DNA of 64,000 nt. Source: Chrysomallon squamiferum. Taxonomy: Eukaryota > Mollusca > Gastropoda > Neomphalida > Peltospiridae. The stretch lies in assembly GCA_012295275.1 (NCBI GenBank), contig CM022669.1, positions 1,853,140 to 1,917,139 on the forward strand, in the 5' to 3' direction. The translations under genes and the position numbers were made by a program. Under the pieces are notes generated by a model. That model made no database searches. It worked only from the letters and a program-made list of their open reading frames with translations, and was not told the DNA's origin. Shown piece after piece: positions 1-14,672 of this stretch. Position 1 is the first letter of the stretch; each line of letters begins with the position of its first letter.

Positions 1-249
1 AACTGTTTTACTGTTAAATATAGTTCACCGATTATAGAATTAACGTAAATAAAATGCCTTAATAAAGTTGTTACACACGTTGCCGTCAAAGCTTACATGT
101 GTATTTGCTGGTGTAATTTCAATAAACAGATGCAAGTGCTGCCATCTATTTTTGTATCACATGATGGAAAAACGAACAATGATTGGTCGTACTGTCAGAG
201 GACCCCCTGTATCGCCAAAATCATAACAAGCTTGTCGTTTTCAACCATC

Positions 250-459
250 ATGGCTAACCCACGGAAGTTTAGCGAAAAGATAGCGTTACACAATCAAAAA
301 CAGGCCGAGGAAACGGCCGCCTTTGAAGCCATAATTAAGGAGGTTACAAGCGCCACCCGCGTAAGTACATCTCGATCCACTTATCTTCGGAGTAGGCCAT
401 ATCTCGAGCAGTCTAACTAGGCCACCGTTTCGCAAGAGACCTCATTTTCTTGCGTGTAT

Positions 460-500
<41 letters not shown>

Positions 501-3500
501 TTCCTTCTTCATTTTTTTTTTGCCCAATAAAATTTTAAATATTTAAATGTATATGTTATTGTTTACAGGGACAAGCTTATCCAAGGCAGCACTTGCCAAT
601 TTCACAAAATCTTGGAGCTTACCGCGGCGGATCTTTACCTAATGTCAACCAGATAGGACCAGGGATAGATTTGCAGGTAATGTGAAAAGCTGTCACTGGC
701 TGGCCTAGTTTCCATGTATATATGTATTTAGTTTATACTATGGTTGTTAACATGGCGTCGCCAATTTGAGTATATCGGATTAACATTTATTTTAATTACG
801 GGCCGACAGTGGCGTTTTCGCTCTGATTCTATTACTGGCGATCTGTAGCAAACGATATTTATCAAATCTTTCAGACCGCCCTGCAACACCTAGACGATAT
901 CAGACAACCAGATACGAAGCAGGCGAGATCGAATTTAGTGGAGCGAATCCACCGAGAGCGAAGCAGACAAATAGGGCCACATCGACGAGCCTTACCGATA
1001 GATAAACGTGTATCCTTGTTGTAGTTGTTTGTTTTACTTGGCATTAATTATGTGAACACAGCTGGAGTGTGAACAGGTCAGTGAATTAAATATAAGTGCT
1101 AATTTAATGGAATATTAGCATATAATTATTATGTTTATATCCTGAAAATTAACAGTGAATTATATACTAGTAATAATAATAAACTGACACAATACAATAT
1201 TAAATAAATTATAATAAAACTGAACAAGATAATAATAATAATTATAAATTGTTATAGTAATAGATACTAACTAAAACAAAAAAAACATTTTTTTATTTTT
1301 TTAATAAATATATTGTAACTATGATAGATTTATAATAATATCTCTGACATTAAGAAGAAATTAATATTAAACTCAGATTAAACAATTATTTTAACTTATT
1401 GGTGCTTAGCAACAGGTCTGAAAAATAAAGAAAATTCTTGTTTTGTGACTATATCTCTATAAAATTAACTTATAATTTATGGTAAAATTTAGTTACTGAC
1501 ATACTTTGCTAACAATAATTTCAGAAATATTTGTATGTTGTTACATTTTAAGTTCATTTATCAAATATATTTATCTAGAAGCCTTTGACGTTAATTAGCC
1601 ATTAATGTATTATTAAATATTCATAATTGTTAGATTAAACATAATCAATTACTTGAGGGATAATTTAGTAGAATATTAAAATATTAGTAGTATATTAAAA
1701 TTGTTTTAAATATGTTTCAATTAAACAAGCTTTGCATTTAAAGCTTGCAAACATATTTTGACATGATTCTTATTGCATTTCACATATGGCATAAGCAGCA
1801 TGCGTGTTACGTTTAATGTTTAAAATGATATATATTTATCTTAATTCAAATGATAGAATGTAACTGGTTAGAAGTAAATTAACAGTTCAAAATTAATTGT
1901 TCTTTTATCAGTCTTTATTTTTAAAGATTTTATGACTGCTTTTCAGTCGTGCCTGTTCCTTTATTAAAGTTTATTTATTTATTTATTTATTTATTTATCA
2001 TGTATGTAAATGAAAAAATAAGTTACAGATTCCTAGTTAGGTCCAATGTATTTATATGCTCAGGGTGTTTCAAGAGGTTTTTCAGTTTCATAATTACTAT
2101 TACAGAAAATTAGCATATATATACTATAATAATAATGAAATAGGTTGGGTTATCCATTGATATTTTGTTGTAATGTTTTATGACGCTTTATTTAACAAGC
2201 TAACTTCACTGACAGAAAACTAATGCATCTCTGTAGCATAAAGTATTATTAATTATTATTTTTTTAATATTTTATTTATTTATTTTTTTGAAATATAGAT
2301 TTAAAAAAAAAAACCACAGCTATAATTTTAATACATCGTTAAAAGAATTGCAAAAAATAACATTGAAGGAAATAATAATGTTGTTGTACATTCACATTCA
2401 TTTTAACTAGTAACTGAGCTGCTATGAATGTGTTAGCATTGTGCATTGAAGTACATCACTGACAACATTATCAAGATGAATAAAATCAGCTGACTTTAAA
2501 AGCTGCCAGTATATATTTATTGACATTTTTTTTTATAAATTTTTAAAACTGATGTCAGATTCATTTGAATTAAAATATTAAGAAAAGTTATGATAAAGTA
2601 AATAAAATGTTGACTTGTTCACCAGGTTGAAATTGAAAATATATATAAAATTGTCCTCATTTTTGTAATAATAATAAAACACATTATGCATTTATAATAT
2701 ATGATTTATTTATTTATTTATTTAAATTATATTATGTATTTTCAAAATAATCTTTAAAGAGTAATTTATTTAAAGTTCAAAACAATGGAAATCTTTTATC
2801 TTAGTTTGTCATTTTCAGGCTAAATAAATGAGAGAAAGCATCTGTCTACACACAGTAAAACAAACGGTAAACTTCTAAAGTAGAAATAATCATAAATTTT
2901 GTTTACTTTATATTTTTCTGTTTTGAATGGTAATACACTTCTATACATAGGTAGTTTATTATTTAAACTGGAGATACTGTAAATATTCGATATAATGTTA
3001 TCCATTTTTTATTTCGTTAAATTAATATTTAAACAGTTTCTGTTGTTGTTTTTGTTGTTGTTATTATTATTAATTTCTTTCTTTATTTATTTTTTAAAGA
3101 TTATTTTAAGACTTAAGGAGAAATGGTTTTGTTTTTGGTGCATTAAAAATGATAAATATTTATTTCAGATAGTTTTTATCTTCTAAATGTATTTTGCTCT
3201 AAATAAGAAAATTAATATAGAATAATTTAACTTAGTGAAAAGTGAATAAAAATGTTTCTTTTTGATTAATGTGAATGAAGTAGGAATGAACTTTTCTAAT
3301 TGTATCACTGCTCAGTGGCATTTAAAATCAAATATGTTAGCATAATTTTGTAAATTCAAACATTTAGCAGTAGTATAATAAATAAATAAAATTTATTATC
3401 ATTATTATTTTTTATTTATTATTTATATTATTATTTTTTAATAAATGGAACAATAAATTTAAATTTTGTAAATGTACTGAACCTATCACCTTTAAAATTC

Positions 3501-4045
3501 TAGTGACAAGGCACTTGATGGTTATCCATTTGAAACTAAATTGCTTTCAATGTGTCATAAAAAATTTAATTAATGATACAATAAAATTTATGTTCTTTAT
3601 ATGATATAGTTGCACGTCTGTAAATAAAAAAATGTTTTATCTGATTTCTGAAAGGAAAGAAAAGTTAATTTGACTTCTGTATTCTTCAAGACTTTAACAT
3701 GGTTAGGTTTATGAGGGAGTGTAGTGTTAAAATCTTGTAAATAGTCTGTTTTCTGCTGGGGTCAGTGACAGATTACTAAATGCTATATTATGGTTTTCTC
3801 TTTAAAAGACATCTTGTTGCTATTGGAATGTTTTAAAAAGTAGCTGTAGTAAGACTGTCAGAAATAAAAAAAATAGTTGAAATTGAACAGTATATAATGA
3901 TAATTAATTGGTTTGTTTTAATGATATCAAACTAAACAAACTTCACTTTCTCACTTTTTACAAAGTTGGTTTCATTTTATTTTTGTTTTGTCATATTTAC
4001 TGCAGATTCCATTACTAATATGCACTATGTAAAAACAGCAACATC

Positions 4046-4079
<34 letters not shown>

Positions 4080-7000
4080 TTCCGAGTAATTACATTGAGC
4101 AGTCTGTGCAGAGTGGTAAAAAAAAGATACACAAAACTAGCACATGAAATATTAATGTTCTGCTGTTCTTGGTGCAGTTTAAATATACTTGATGCTTTAT
4201 TGAAAGGATTATACATTTTTTTGTTTCTGATAAAACTATTAATGTCAGTGTGATGTGTGTGTGTGTGCTTGCTTTTTGGTTAGTAATGATAAGATATTTT
4301 ATATGTGCATTATCTTAGAGCAGCACTATTAGACCATAAAACAATTAGGTGTTGAGAGGATTATATTCAGGATTTTTTACCTGATTTTATCACAGATGCT
4401 ATATAATTTTAGAAATTACAGTATGCAGTGCCATCAGTGTTTCCAAGTGTTTAATTAAATATGAAATGTAAATAATTGTTTTTCAGAAAAAGTGAAATTT
4501 ACTGATAAAAAAAATTTAATTATATTTGTAGAAACAAACTGAGTTATGTATTTTTGTTGCTGGAGAATGTGGTTAATCATTTTAAATTTCACATTTTTTC
4601 CAAATGTTTAATTAATTATAAAATGTAAATAAATATATTTTTCAGATGAGATATGAATTTTATTGTGTAATTTTATGAATAGAGTATTTCTATTTTTAAG
4701 GTAGGTATAAAGATGCTGTCAGTGTGTTTCACTATTTAAATTAGATTTCAGAATGAGTGAGTGCAAATACAATAACAGTCGCATTGGTATATTTTTTGCA
4801 GGTTAAATTTAAGCAGTTTTAATTATAATCATATTTTATAAAATTGGATATATACTTAAATTATAATTAAATTTCAGGTATTATGAGGATTAAATAAATT
4901 TCTTTGATTTGTGTATGTATGTAATATTTAATTGTAAAATGCATACTAGTGTAAAAGTTGTTTTATCAAGGATTACTTTAGTTTGATACAGAATTTTCCT
5001 TAGCTATAATCAGACGGATTGCTCACCATATGGCTCTGCATACCTATCACCCCCCCCAGACACAAGCTGGAGAAGGTGAGTAATGTTTGTGTTTATAAAT
5101 AAAAATTGTTTTGAAATGTTTGTAGTACATTTCAAGATGGTGTCTTTAAAACTGAATTAACTTTGAAGAGACATTATCAACTTCCATTGCTTCTGTTTTT
5201 GCTGTTAATTGGTATCAGAGCTTGCTGTCATTTAAATACTTACTAATTTTTTTTCATATTTTATATATTCAGATGCATTATGCCATTAAAATAAGTTAGC
5301 TGAAACAATCTGTCACTTCTACATTTTTATTTATTAATGCTATGTTATTATTATTTATATCTTTCCCTTCCTCCCCATTTCTGTCACACTGTCTAAAAAA
5401 CCCCAACACAAAACAAACAAAAACAACAAACAAAACATTTAATAAATTATTTTTTTGTATTTAATATCTTTAAAATTTTCAGTTATGAGTTCATCAGTAC
5501 TTCATTAGAATTGAACGTTAATTATTCTTATATTTAAAAAAAATTAAATTTTACTTTTAAAAATATTTGACTTTGTTTACAAATATATAATATACAATAA
5601 CTGCCTTGAAAAATAAGTATCAGTTTAATTTTTCTGTTAAACACCATTACCATAACTTGATTTTGTATAATTTTTCTGATTATTTTTGTATTGTAAATTT
5701 TGTATTTGACGTCTTTTGCTGCAACACACATATTCAGTATATATCTAAATAAAATGTATCCATTGTTATTTTGTGAATATGTCAGAGTTTTGTCTTAAAC
5801 ATTATTATTAATGATTAGAGTTCACTAGAATTACCATTAACACATGATGTTCTCAGACATGGTGTTAATTTATTTATAGATTTTTTTTGTTAATGACAAT
5901 TTTTCTGTTAATTTATACTCATTGATATATTATTATATATGATGTTATTATATAATAATAAACAGTCCACAAATATTTATTAGGAAGAGATTTCTTAATA
6001 TTTATTTATTTTCTTGTTATTCTGTTGTTACCCAGTATTCTATATATTCCACTCCTATTTAACATTGAGCTTTGAAAATGTCTGTATTGTTACAGAAATG
6101 AGAATTTGTACTGTGACAATGAATAATGACTTTTCCTTACATATGATTAAAATGTTGACTGTATATTGCTGCTAAGTAACATAATTATGAGTTCTGACAT
6201 GATTGTTAGTAGCATGTACAGATGTCAGGTAATTAATATTGAGTCTGTTTTTCTTACTAAAAAATTTCTGGTGTGAAAATCTGTATTCATAGTGAATCAA
6301 GAATCAAAATCAGTATTTATAGTTAATCAATAATTGAAATTGTATTCGTAATGAATCAAGAATTGAAATCTGTATTCATAGTGAATAAAGAATTGAAATC
6401 TTTATTAATAGGGAATCAAGAATTGAAGTCTCTGATCATTGTGAATTAAACATTGTAATCTGTTCACTGTGAATCAAGATTTGTAATGTACATTCATAGT
6501 GAATCAAGAATTGAAACTTCCAGTTTATATATTTGTAGAGGAGGATTTTTACAAAAACCAAGCTGAGTTGTTAAGATATGTGTTTTATTAATAGTTCTGT
6601 GCCATTGCTACAGTAACCAAATTCTGGTCAGCAGGACAGGTTTCTGTAGCACAGTAGGTCATTCCTGGATCTTATATAACAATTATAGTCTGTGTTGAGA
6701 AAACATTTTTGGTGAAATTTGACAGTTGTACATCTTATAAATAATAATGAGGTTTTTTATTATTATTATTTTTTTTTTTTGTGTTAACCTTTATCTTTTT
6801 CTTTTAATAGAAAGAACTGTTTTGAAGATAAATCACATTTAAAGATCATACATATCACATTCTCACCTACAAACATCCATACTCACATATTTACATACAC
6901 TTCTACTTACATATTTCACATGTTACTAATAGATGATGGGAATCTCCTTAACTGATTTATTGTAATATATAGTTACTGTGTGCTGACACGAGATGGCTGT

Positions 7001-10000
7001 CTCCCAGTCAGAATTATGACAGCCAAAAGAAAAAACAACAACAAATAAACGTTATTTTATTTACATCATGTTTAATTTGACAGTCGCTGGCTTAAGCATT
7101 TCACAAAAATGTTGTACAGTGGTTGCATTTGTCTTGTTAGAATACGAGCAGCTGCATTTAATATCATTCTTAAGATAATTTTGCCCCCCTCCTCTTGAGG
7201 AAGGTGACATTTGTCAAAAGCCACGTAGGATTATAGCAAAGAATAAGTATTGGTTATCCTAAAATTATAACTTGACTGGTCATTTTCATAAGCTAATTAA
7301 TCTTTTATTATTTTTCAGAACATATTTTAATTGTGATCTGATGGATTTCTGATTTTTGTTGTTTTAAAAATATTCATTGTCATCCAGTTATGGATAGATC
7401 AGACTTTTCTGTTATTACATAATATGCTACTACTGCATATATTTACAACTTAAATACTAAGCAGTGTTATCAAATACTTGGCTTGATTTAATTGTTCAAA
7501 ATATTATTTGAAGTCCTTTGCTCTGAATTTACTAAAAATTTTGTGGAATTTTTTGTTGTTTTTATTTATTTTTATTAATTTATTATTATTATTTTAAAAT
7601 TTATTTGTTATTATTTATTAAAATAAGGTTGGTGCTGTAAATGCATCATTTTGTTTAGTTTTTTGTGCTAATTGTCTGATAATTGGAGAGGATGACTTGA
7701 AACAAGATTGTCACTAGGTGCTGATTTGCAACTTCGTAGTTATAATTATTGATTTGTCCATGTTTGTTAGGCAGTGTATTTTTTATTTTTTATTTTTTTT
7801 GGTTCAGACATTCCTCTTTAAGTTCAGGCAATAAGCATTTAATGAATGATATTTTACTCACAATTTGCTGTTAAAATATTTATTATATGTTTGCATTAAT
7901 CTATATCTTCATTTGTTTTTAATTATTTTGTCTCATTACTTAGTTCATAAATATTTTCACAAGTTTATGCATTTTGATTGTAAAACAAAAGAGAATTTTA
8001 TATTTTTAAAAAGAAACATGTGCAAAGTCTGTAATTTGAAATAAAATTTTTTCTATTAAGGCTGATAAATAAGAGAAATCCTCTCACAGAAGTTCTATTA
8101 TCAGTTATTTTTAATCATCCCCTAGAAATATTTTATTCATTTATTTGTTTAGCAGAAACCATATATAAAATTGCTGTGCAGCACTGCTCAGTCTTTTTCA
8201 GTCAGGTATTCAGAAGTGATTTTCCATAATTATAGATGTATATCTTTTTATCCCAATTTCACTGATAAAAAATTCAAAGATGTCAATCATATAGTTCCAG
8301 AGAAATGAATTTAATATTTAATTTTTGCTTCCATTTGCCACATTTGCCATTTTCTCTGACAAAACGTATTTTTCAATATGTCTTGCTTTGTGTTGCATAT
8401 ATTGTCTAATTTTTTGATAACTTTACAAAGTATATTTACATTATTATGGCAAGCCAAAGTAGGTCAAATGATTCATTTATTAAAAAAAAAAAAAATTGTT
8501 TCTTTAAAAATTTATACCATGACAAGCATCATTTTTATACAAAATTAATCAGAGTGCCAAGATCTAGATCTAGAAGGGATAAATTAGAAAATCCAAAATG
8601 TAAATTTTTTGGGAGTTAATCTTTTAGCAAATTGCAGTTTTCTTAAGCATCAGGGTACTATCTCAGTGCTGGTAAAGGCTACTTAATAATAAAGATGACC
8701 TGCTGAGTTCTCTTTCCTCAAAGAACTTTACAGTGAGAGTATATTATGAACAGATACACAAAAAATGGATTGATAATGAATTACTGTTTAATAGTACTTT
8801 CGAAAGCTGCATATTTGGTGATTAAATATAAATTGAGCAGAAACTGAATTTAAAGTGAAATTTGAAATGTTTCAGAGAATCTGTTTTGAATGTGGGAGTG
8901 GACTTTATGAAACAAATGTTTAACCAAAGAAGAGTCTTAATAAGGAAATTTGTACTGAGACAACCAAGTTTCAAACAGAACAAAAGCTTAATTTTTCCCA
9001 CTAATACTAATTAAACACATTTATTCCATCATCAGTTCCAAAATTATTACCAATACTTTGCCACAACCACAATAAAAAATTAAATACTGCTGATTAAACA
9101 ATCATAAATAAGAAGGCTATTTTTAGATCATAGCAACATTTCAGAAACTGAAGTGACACGACTAGATGTTTTTCTTGTTTAGGCATCAGAAATAAATAAA
9201 CTGCTCAGAATCAACATTTGGCCAAGTAGTGATATGACAAAATAACTGATGATTTTATTAACCAAGATGGAAGCACAGTCACACATAACTAGCTCAAATA
9301 TAGTTTCAACACAGATTTAATCACTTAAATGCTAATTTCTTGCAGTTAAATGGGTATCATGAAAAGAATGATGATTTTTGCTTCCAAAAAAGAACCTTTA
9401 AACAGAATTGAGGAGGTTCTGATTCTGGAGAATAGGCTTGATCAGTTAGTTGCTTTCTGACTCAAGATTGAATCAGCTTCAGTTGCCAGTGACTTAATGC
9501 ATGGTTTGACAGAAATCATACTCTGTATATGTCTCTCTCTGTAGCTGCACTGAAGAAACGAAGATACAAGGTGTGATAAATAGGGCAGATGTTTTGGCAG
9601 TGTTTATTAGTATTTCTACATCTGTTGTGCAGATGTTTTCTTTTTCTAGATGATTTCACACACACACATACACTCATACTCACACTCACACTAACACTCA
9701 ATCACTGTTGTCCTATGATTTCCCTAAGATCAACTCTTGAAAAATCCCCAAATTTGAACTTGAAGCCTACCTCTTGCGTTATTCTCAGTCCCTTCTTTTA
9801 TGGTTGTGGCAACCTTCTCTCAGCTTAATCGGTAAGAGTAAATTTAACAATTCCTAAACCAACTTCCAGCCTACCCTACATATTTCTACTGTACCTTTCT
9901 TTACATTTGTTTACATTTGTTTACATTGTTTTTATGTCTGTATATTGTTCTTAGATTACATTGTTTTTATGTCTGTATATTGTTCTTACATTACATTGTT

Positions 10001-13000
10001 TTTATGTCTGTATATTGTTCTTACAAAACATTGTTTTTATGTCTGTATATTGTTCTTACAAAACATTGTTTTTATGTCTGTATATTGTTCTTACAAAACA
10101 TTGTTTTTATGTCTGTATATTGTTCTTACATTATTACTTCGCTTATGATACAGTTGTTATATGTTCTAAAGTTTAATGTTTTGGTAAATTTTATGGTTAA
10201 TGTTTGCATTTGCAATTTCTCATACACTTGCCTGTTATGCACTGGTGCTCCACCCTATTAGTCCATGAACTCATGTCAACAGTAAATGTTTAAATATGGG
10301 CAGTGAATGTAATTGAATCTGAAAAGCATGTGTTTCAGTTATTTGTTGCTTATTACTTATTTTTCATTACAGTTATTATTTTTAGTACTTTTTTTACTGT
10401 TGAATTTGAGCTTTCTCTACTTTGTTTGTTTTTGAGTTTATTTTCCTTTTTATTTTATTTTATTTTATTATTTTTTTCAATTTTTTTTATTTTTATTTTT
10501 TTTTTATGACTTTATTTGTCCTTCAGGATGTACCGTTACCTTAACGGAGTTTCTCTGTCTCGGTGAGTTCTCTCCTCCTTTTCTGCTCGCAGTAGTCTCC
10601 CTCGGTGAATGATTATAGCATGCACAATGTAAAGTACACATACAGACATTGTCTTTTAACTGGAGCAATCTCGGTAATAAGTCTAAATTCCTGTGATTTC
10701 ATTTCAGATGAGGAAAAATTTTAAAATAGATGAAAAAGGATGAATAAAAAAGAATCTAACAATTAAAACACATGCTCTTTGCATTTCTACCTCTGAAGTG
10801 TTTAAATATAATCAACCCTAGCAAATCAATAATATTTTTTTTAACCGCTCTAGCTTTTATAAAAGACAGTGACTGTACATATAATAATATAAACAAATAC
10901 ATACACTTGGATTCGCTATTAAGGCCAGACTGATAATTTATTTTCAGCATTTTATCATTTCTAAATTTTTGTTTCCTTTTATACTTTGAAAAAAAAAAAA
11001 AAAAAATTTTCTTTTTCTTTACCAAGTACTTAGCAAACTAAATTACATTTAGTAATTAATTGGTAAGGAAACTTCAAAATAATTTCACTAATACAACATA
11101 TCCAGGGCATTGACTGTTTTGGAAATCATCCACTTGGGGTCATAGTTCATACCAGTGATCTAAGCAAACACTCAAGTCCAATTTTTCTTTTTGTTACATA
11201 AAGCTAAAATAATGTTGAATCTCAGTAGCATGTGTTGTATTTTGTTTAAATAAATACCTATACAGTTCTATTCAAGTCACATAAGAGCTATTGTATTTCA
11301 GATATTGCAAAATTTGTTAAATAATTGCTATTCCTTTACTACTACTACTATCACTGTTATTATAAGGAAAAAGAATAAGAGTGGATAAAAAAATAGTAAC
11401 AAGTTGCCCAACTGTCTTCATATTACTTGTTCATTCTGAAGAATTGGTTGCCTTTACTGTTTGTCTTTCATTTACATATTTGAAGCAGGAACTTTGGATG
11501 TTTTTAATTCAAGTATTATTGGCTACATGTGTATGTTGTGTGTGTGTGTGTGTGGGGGGGGTGTATGTGGGTGTGTGTGTATGATCCATATCACTTCATC
11601 TTTTCATTTTATCTTGGAATATTATTCTTAATTTTTTGTTTAAGAGCTTTTTTTTTCATCATTATTATAATCACCATTTTTTAAATATATTTTATAATGC
11701 TTTTCTGTTTTATTTGACCTTTTTTTTAAATTATATTATTTGTGTTATTGTTATTTTTGTTGCACTTTAAACTTTTCATATATGTTTATGAAATATAAAG
11801 ATATATGACTATTGATAAAGTAATATGATTATTGCAACATAAGGGTTTGTCTGGCCTTAATAATTCCAGTGGGGACAAGGTTTGGTGCCAATTTTGCATG
11901 TTTTGTCTTTGCACTTTATTATGGGGTTGTGGTAATCATTAAGTTACCTTATTGTTACAGAGCCTAAATGTTATTTATTTATGTAAAAATTTCCAGATAC
12001 CTTATTTTTATACTTAATACTTTTAAAATTCTGCACTATAATTAATTTTCTCTTTTGCCAAACCATTTAATTATTTACATAAAAAAAATAGTGTAATAAT
12101 AAATTAAATAGAATATGCTATTTAAATATCTCATTTAAAAAACAAAACAAATAAATAATAAAATGAAATGTATATGCAAAAGCAAACAGTGATATTTTTC
12201 ATATAGATATTTAATTTTTTTACTAAGAATCAAATAACATCACTAGATTTTTCTGTAGGCACGTAACATTTATATGTTAACCATGATACATGCTATCACT
12301 AGATAATGGCATGTTATCAGTTAATAAATGTTCATTGTTTTTTAGTTAATTACTCAAAGTATGTAATCTGAATTAATCTTGACAGAATGTTGTTATTATT
12401 GATATTTGTTAGATTTTCTTTGTTTTCTTTTTTCTTACTCAGTATTTGTAATAAAAATGTTCAAAACAGGTCATAGAAAGCAATCATGTTGAAAGACGAT
12501 ATTGGAAATAATCTGAAATGTGATATGTCTCTACATAGTTTAGTGTATTTGTTAAATTATTTTGTACGTGCATCAACATTGGCATATTAGTTTAAAATAA
12601 TAATAATCTTCTGATGAAAAATGAATGATGAAAATCAATTAAACAAAATAATTTCAAATGACACCTTTTTTTGGTGATACTTTGGCATGTGATCTATTCA
12701 GTCTAGTGAACTGCACCGAGCAAATTCTACTTTGTTGTCTTATATGTGCTCTTATTTTAATTACTATTTTGTTTATTCTTGTTTTTTTTATTATTATTTT
12801 TCATGGCATAAATGAAACAAATTTTCCTTTTATTATATATTTATAATTTATAGGTACAAGGGCTAAAAGTATACAAATTTGAATAATTGTATTGAGATTT
12901 GAGTGAACATCTGCTAGAAACACAAGAAAAAGATCTTCCTATTTCTTTGAGCTTTCTCCACCACAACAATGACATGGTGCAACATTTTCATTATAATCTT

Positions 13001-14641
13001 CATGAAAATGCAACTGCCTTCTTCTCGTCGCTGATCATGTAAAAATCTGTAGCCAGCATCTTAGGTTTTATAAGTAAACGAACAAGTAAAATCACAGAGT
13101 AGATGAACTGCCAAATTGTATATCTATTCAGAAGTGGAGTTTGCCTGCATGTGATGTTCTTATATATCTATCATGCATTAATCTTAAAGGATTTTAAGAT
13201 CTTCCTTTCCAGTCCATTTCCAATCCAAGTTAGGTCAGATCTGTTGTATTACATAATGCTCTTATCTTATAGAAATTTCCTAGATATTTTTTTTGTTTAT
13301 GTATATCACCCTTTAAGTTGTAAATCACATGCCAAATAAGCACCCTTTTTTAAAATTATTTACGTTGTGATTAAAATTCGAGATATACAGGATAATATAA
13401 TGTCAAAATATTTCAACATTTCCATAAAATATTTATTTCATTTTCAAATGGTTATTATATTACAAGTACATACATATGTGTTTTGTATTAATTTATTTAT
13501 TATTTTATTTATTTTATTAACAATATTTTAATATTAAAACAGTTTAAATATATATCTATTTTAAATTACTTTTTGAATTGCCAAGGTTTTCTCATAAATA
13601 GATTTTGCATTAGAAAGAGTAATTTAATTTCAAGCATGTTTGTTTAATCTTTTATTTTATTTTTTTCTTTCTATCTAACTTTGATGAATCAGCAAAAATT
13701 TTAAATTAGTTAAAGTCAGAATAAAAAATTTAAAGAAACAAATATGCAGAAAGTAATACTTCAATAATCATGTTTTGTCTGTTAAATGTTAAAATTACCC
13801 CAGAAACTAACATACATTATGATTTTTATGGTATTACATAAACCTGTATACAAAGCCATTATGGTAGGTAATCCACATAATTGAGATTTATGATCTAAAT
13901 GATGCAAATAAGAAAACAAAAATTATTTTATTTTTTATTTTATTTTATTTTATTTTATTTTATTTTATTTTATTTTATTTTATTTTATTTTATTTTGGAA
14001 TTATTGTAATTATGTTAGTTATTTTAAATTATTTTTTAATGCTTGGTGATTCTCATTGATTACAGTCCACTCATGTTGAAACTTCATTGACATATAAATG
14101 TTCACTGTAATATTATTATAATTTTATTAGTATAAAGCTATTACATTTTTGTTTGATGACTGATGAAAGGAAAAACATTAAATATATTGTTATCAATCTT
14201 TGACATTTTAGAGTGTATATAAAATAAAAATTACATGAATAATTACATTTTTTTTGTTGATATATAAGTCACACAAAAAAAACATTCATGATAATTAGGA
14301 TGATAAAAGCATTAAATGATTTGCATAAAGTTCAAAGCAGTTATGTATATGTTTATGTACATATTTAATTTAATACTATTGTCAGATATATGGGCTCATT
14401 CCTGTTGCACCACTGTGTCAACTTTGCATTACCTACCCTCTGTTGGACTGTTAACAAAATGCACACAAAAGCCATATCCAATGTAATCACTATTCAAAAA
14501 CACACTGAATTTCAAAAATATACCTCAGTAACATTTTTTTAAATACGAACACCATGGTTTAACCAGGTTATATAATAAATATGAATATTCACATTTTAAA
14601 GTCTTAAAAAAAGAATCAGTGTCATAATTTTTATTTTATTT

Positions 14642-14672
<31 letters not shown>

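Larger units (their letters stand above)
1010..5013 (+). other. U12-type (minor spliceosome) intron, CRTC intron 3
   Basis: The donor reads GTATCCTTGT, an almost exact U12 5' splice site. A U12-like branch motif TTCCTTAGC lies at 4996-5004, with its presumed branch A about 11 nt before the AG at 5012-5013. The intron is phase 0, and the flanking codons read ...PIDKR / TDCSPYG. The earlier GT at 1008 would break the frame. The intron body is AT-rich with scattered (TTTA)n and one (CA)n tract and no recognisable gene. Confidence 0.85.

Noticed and set aside
97-249. In-frame N-terminal extension of CRTC from an upstream start
   Set aside because: The frame is open upstream, but the [10 protein letters not shown] start matches the family exactly and the upstream residues match nothing. 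It is more likely 5'UTR.
9917-10261. Overlapping hydrophobic open frames that could suggest membrane proteins
   Set aside because: They are produced by the stop-free 35-bp minisatellite read in three frames.
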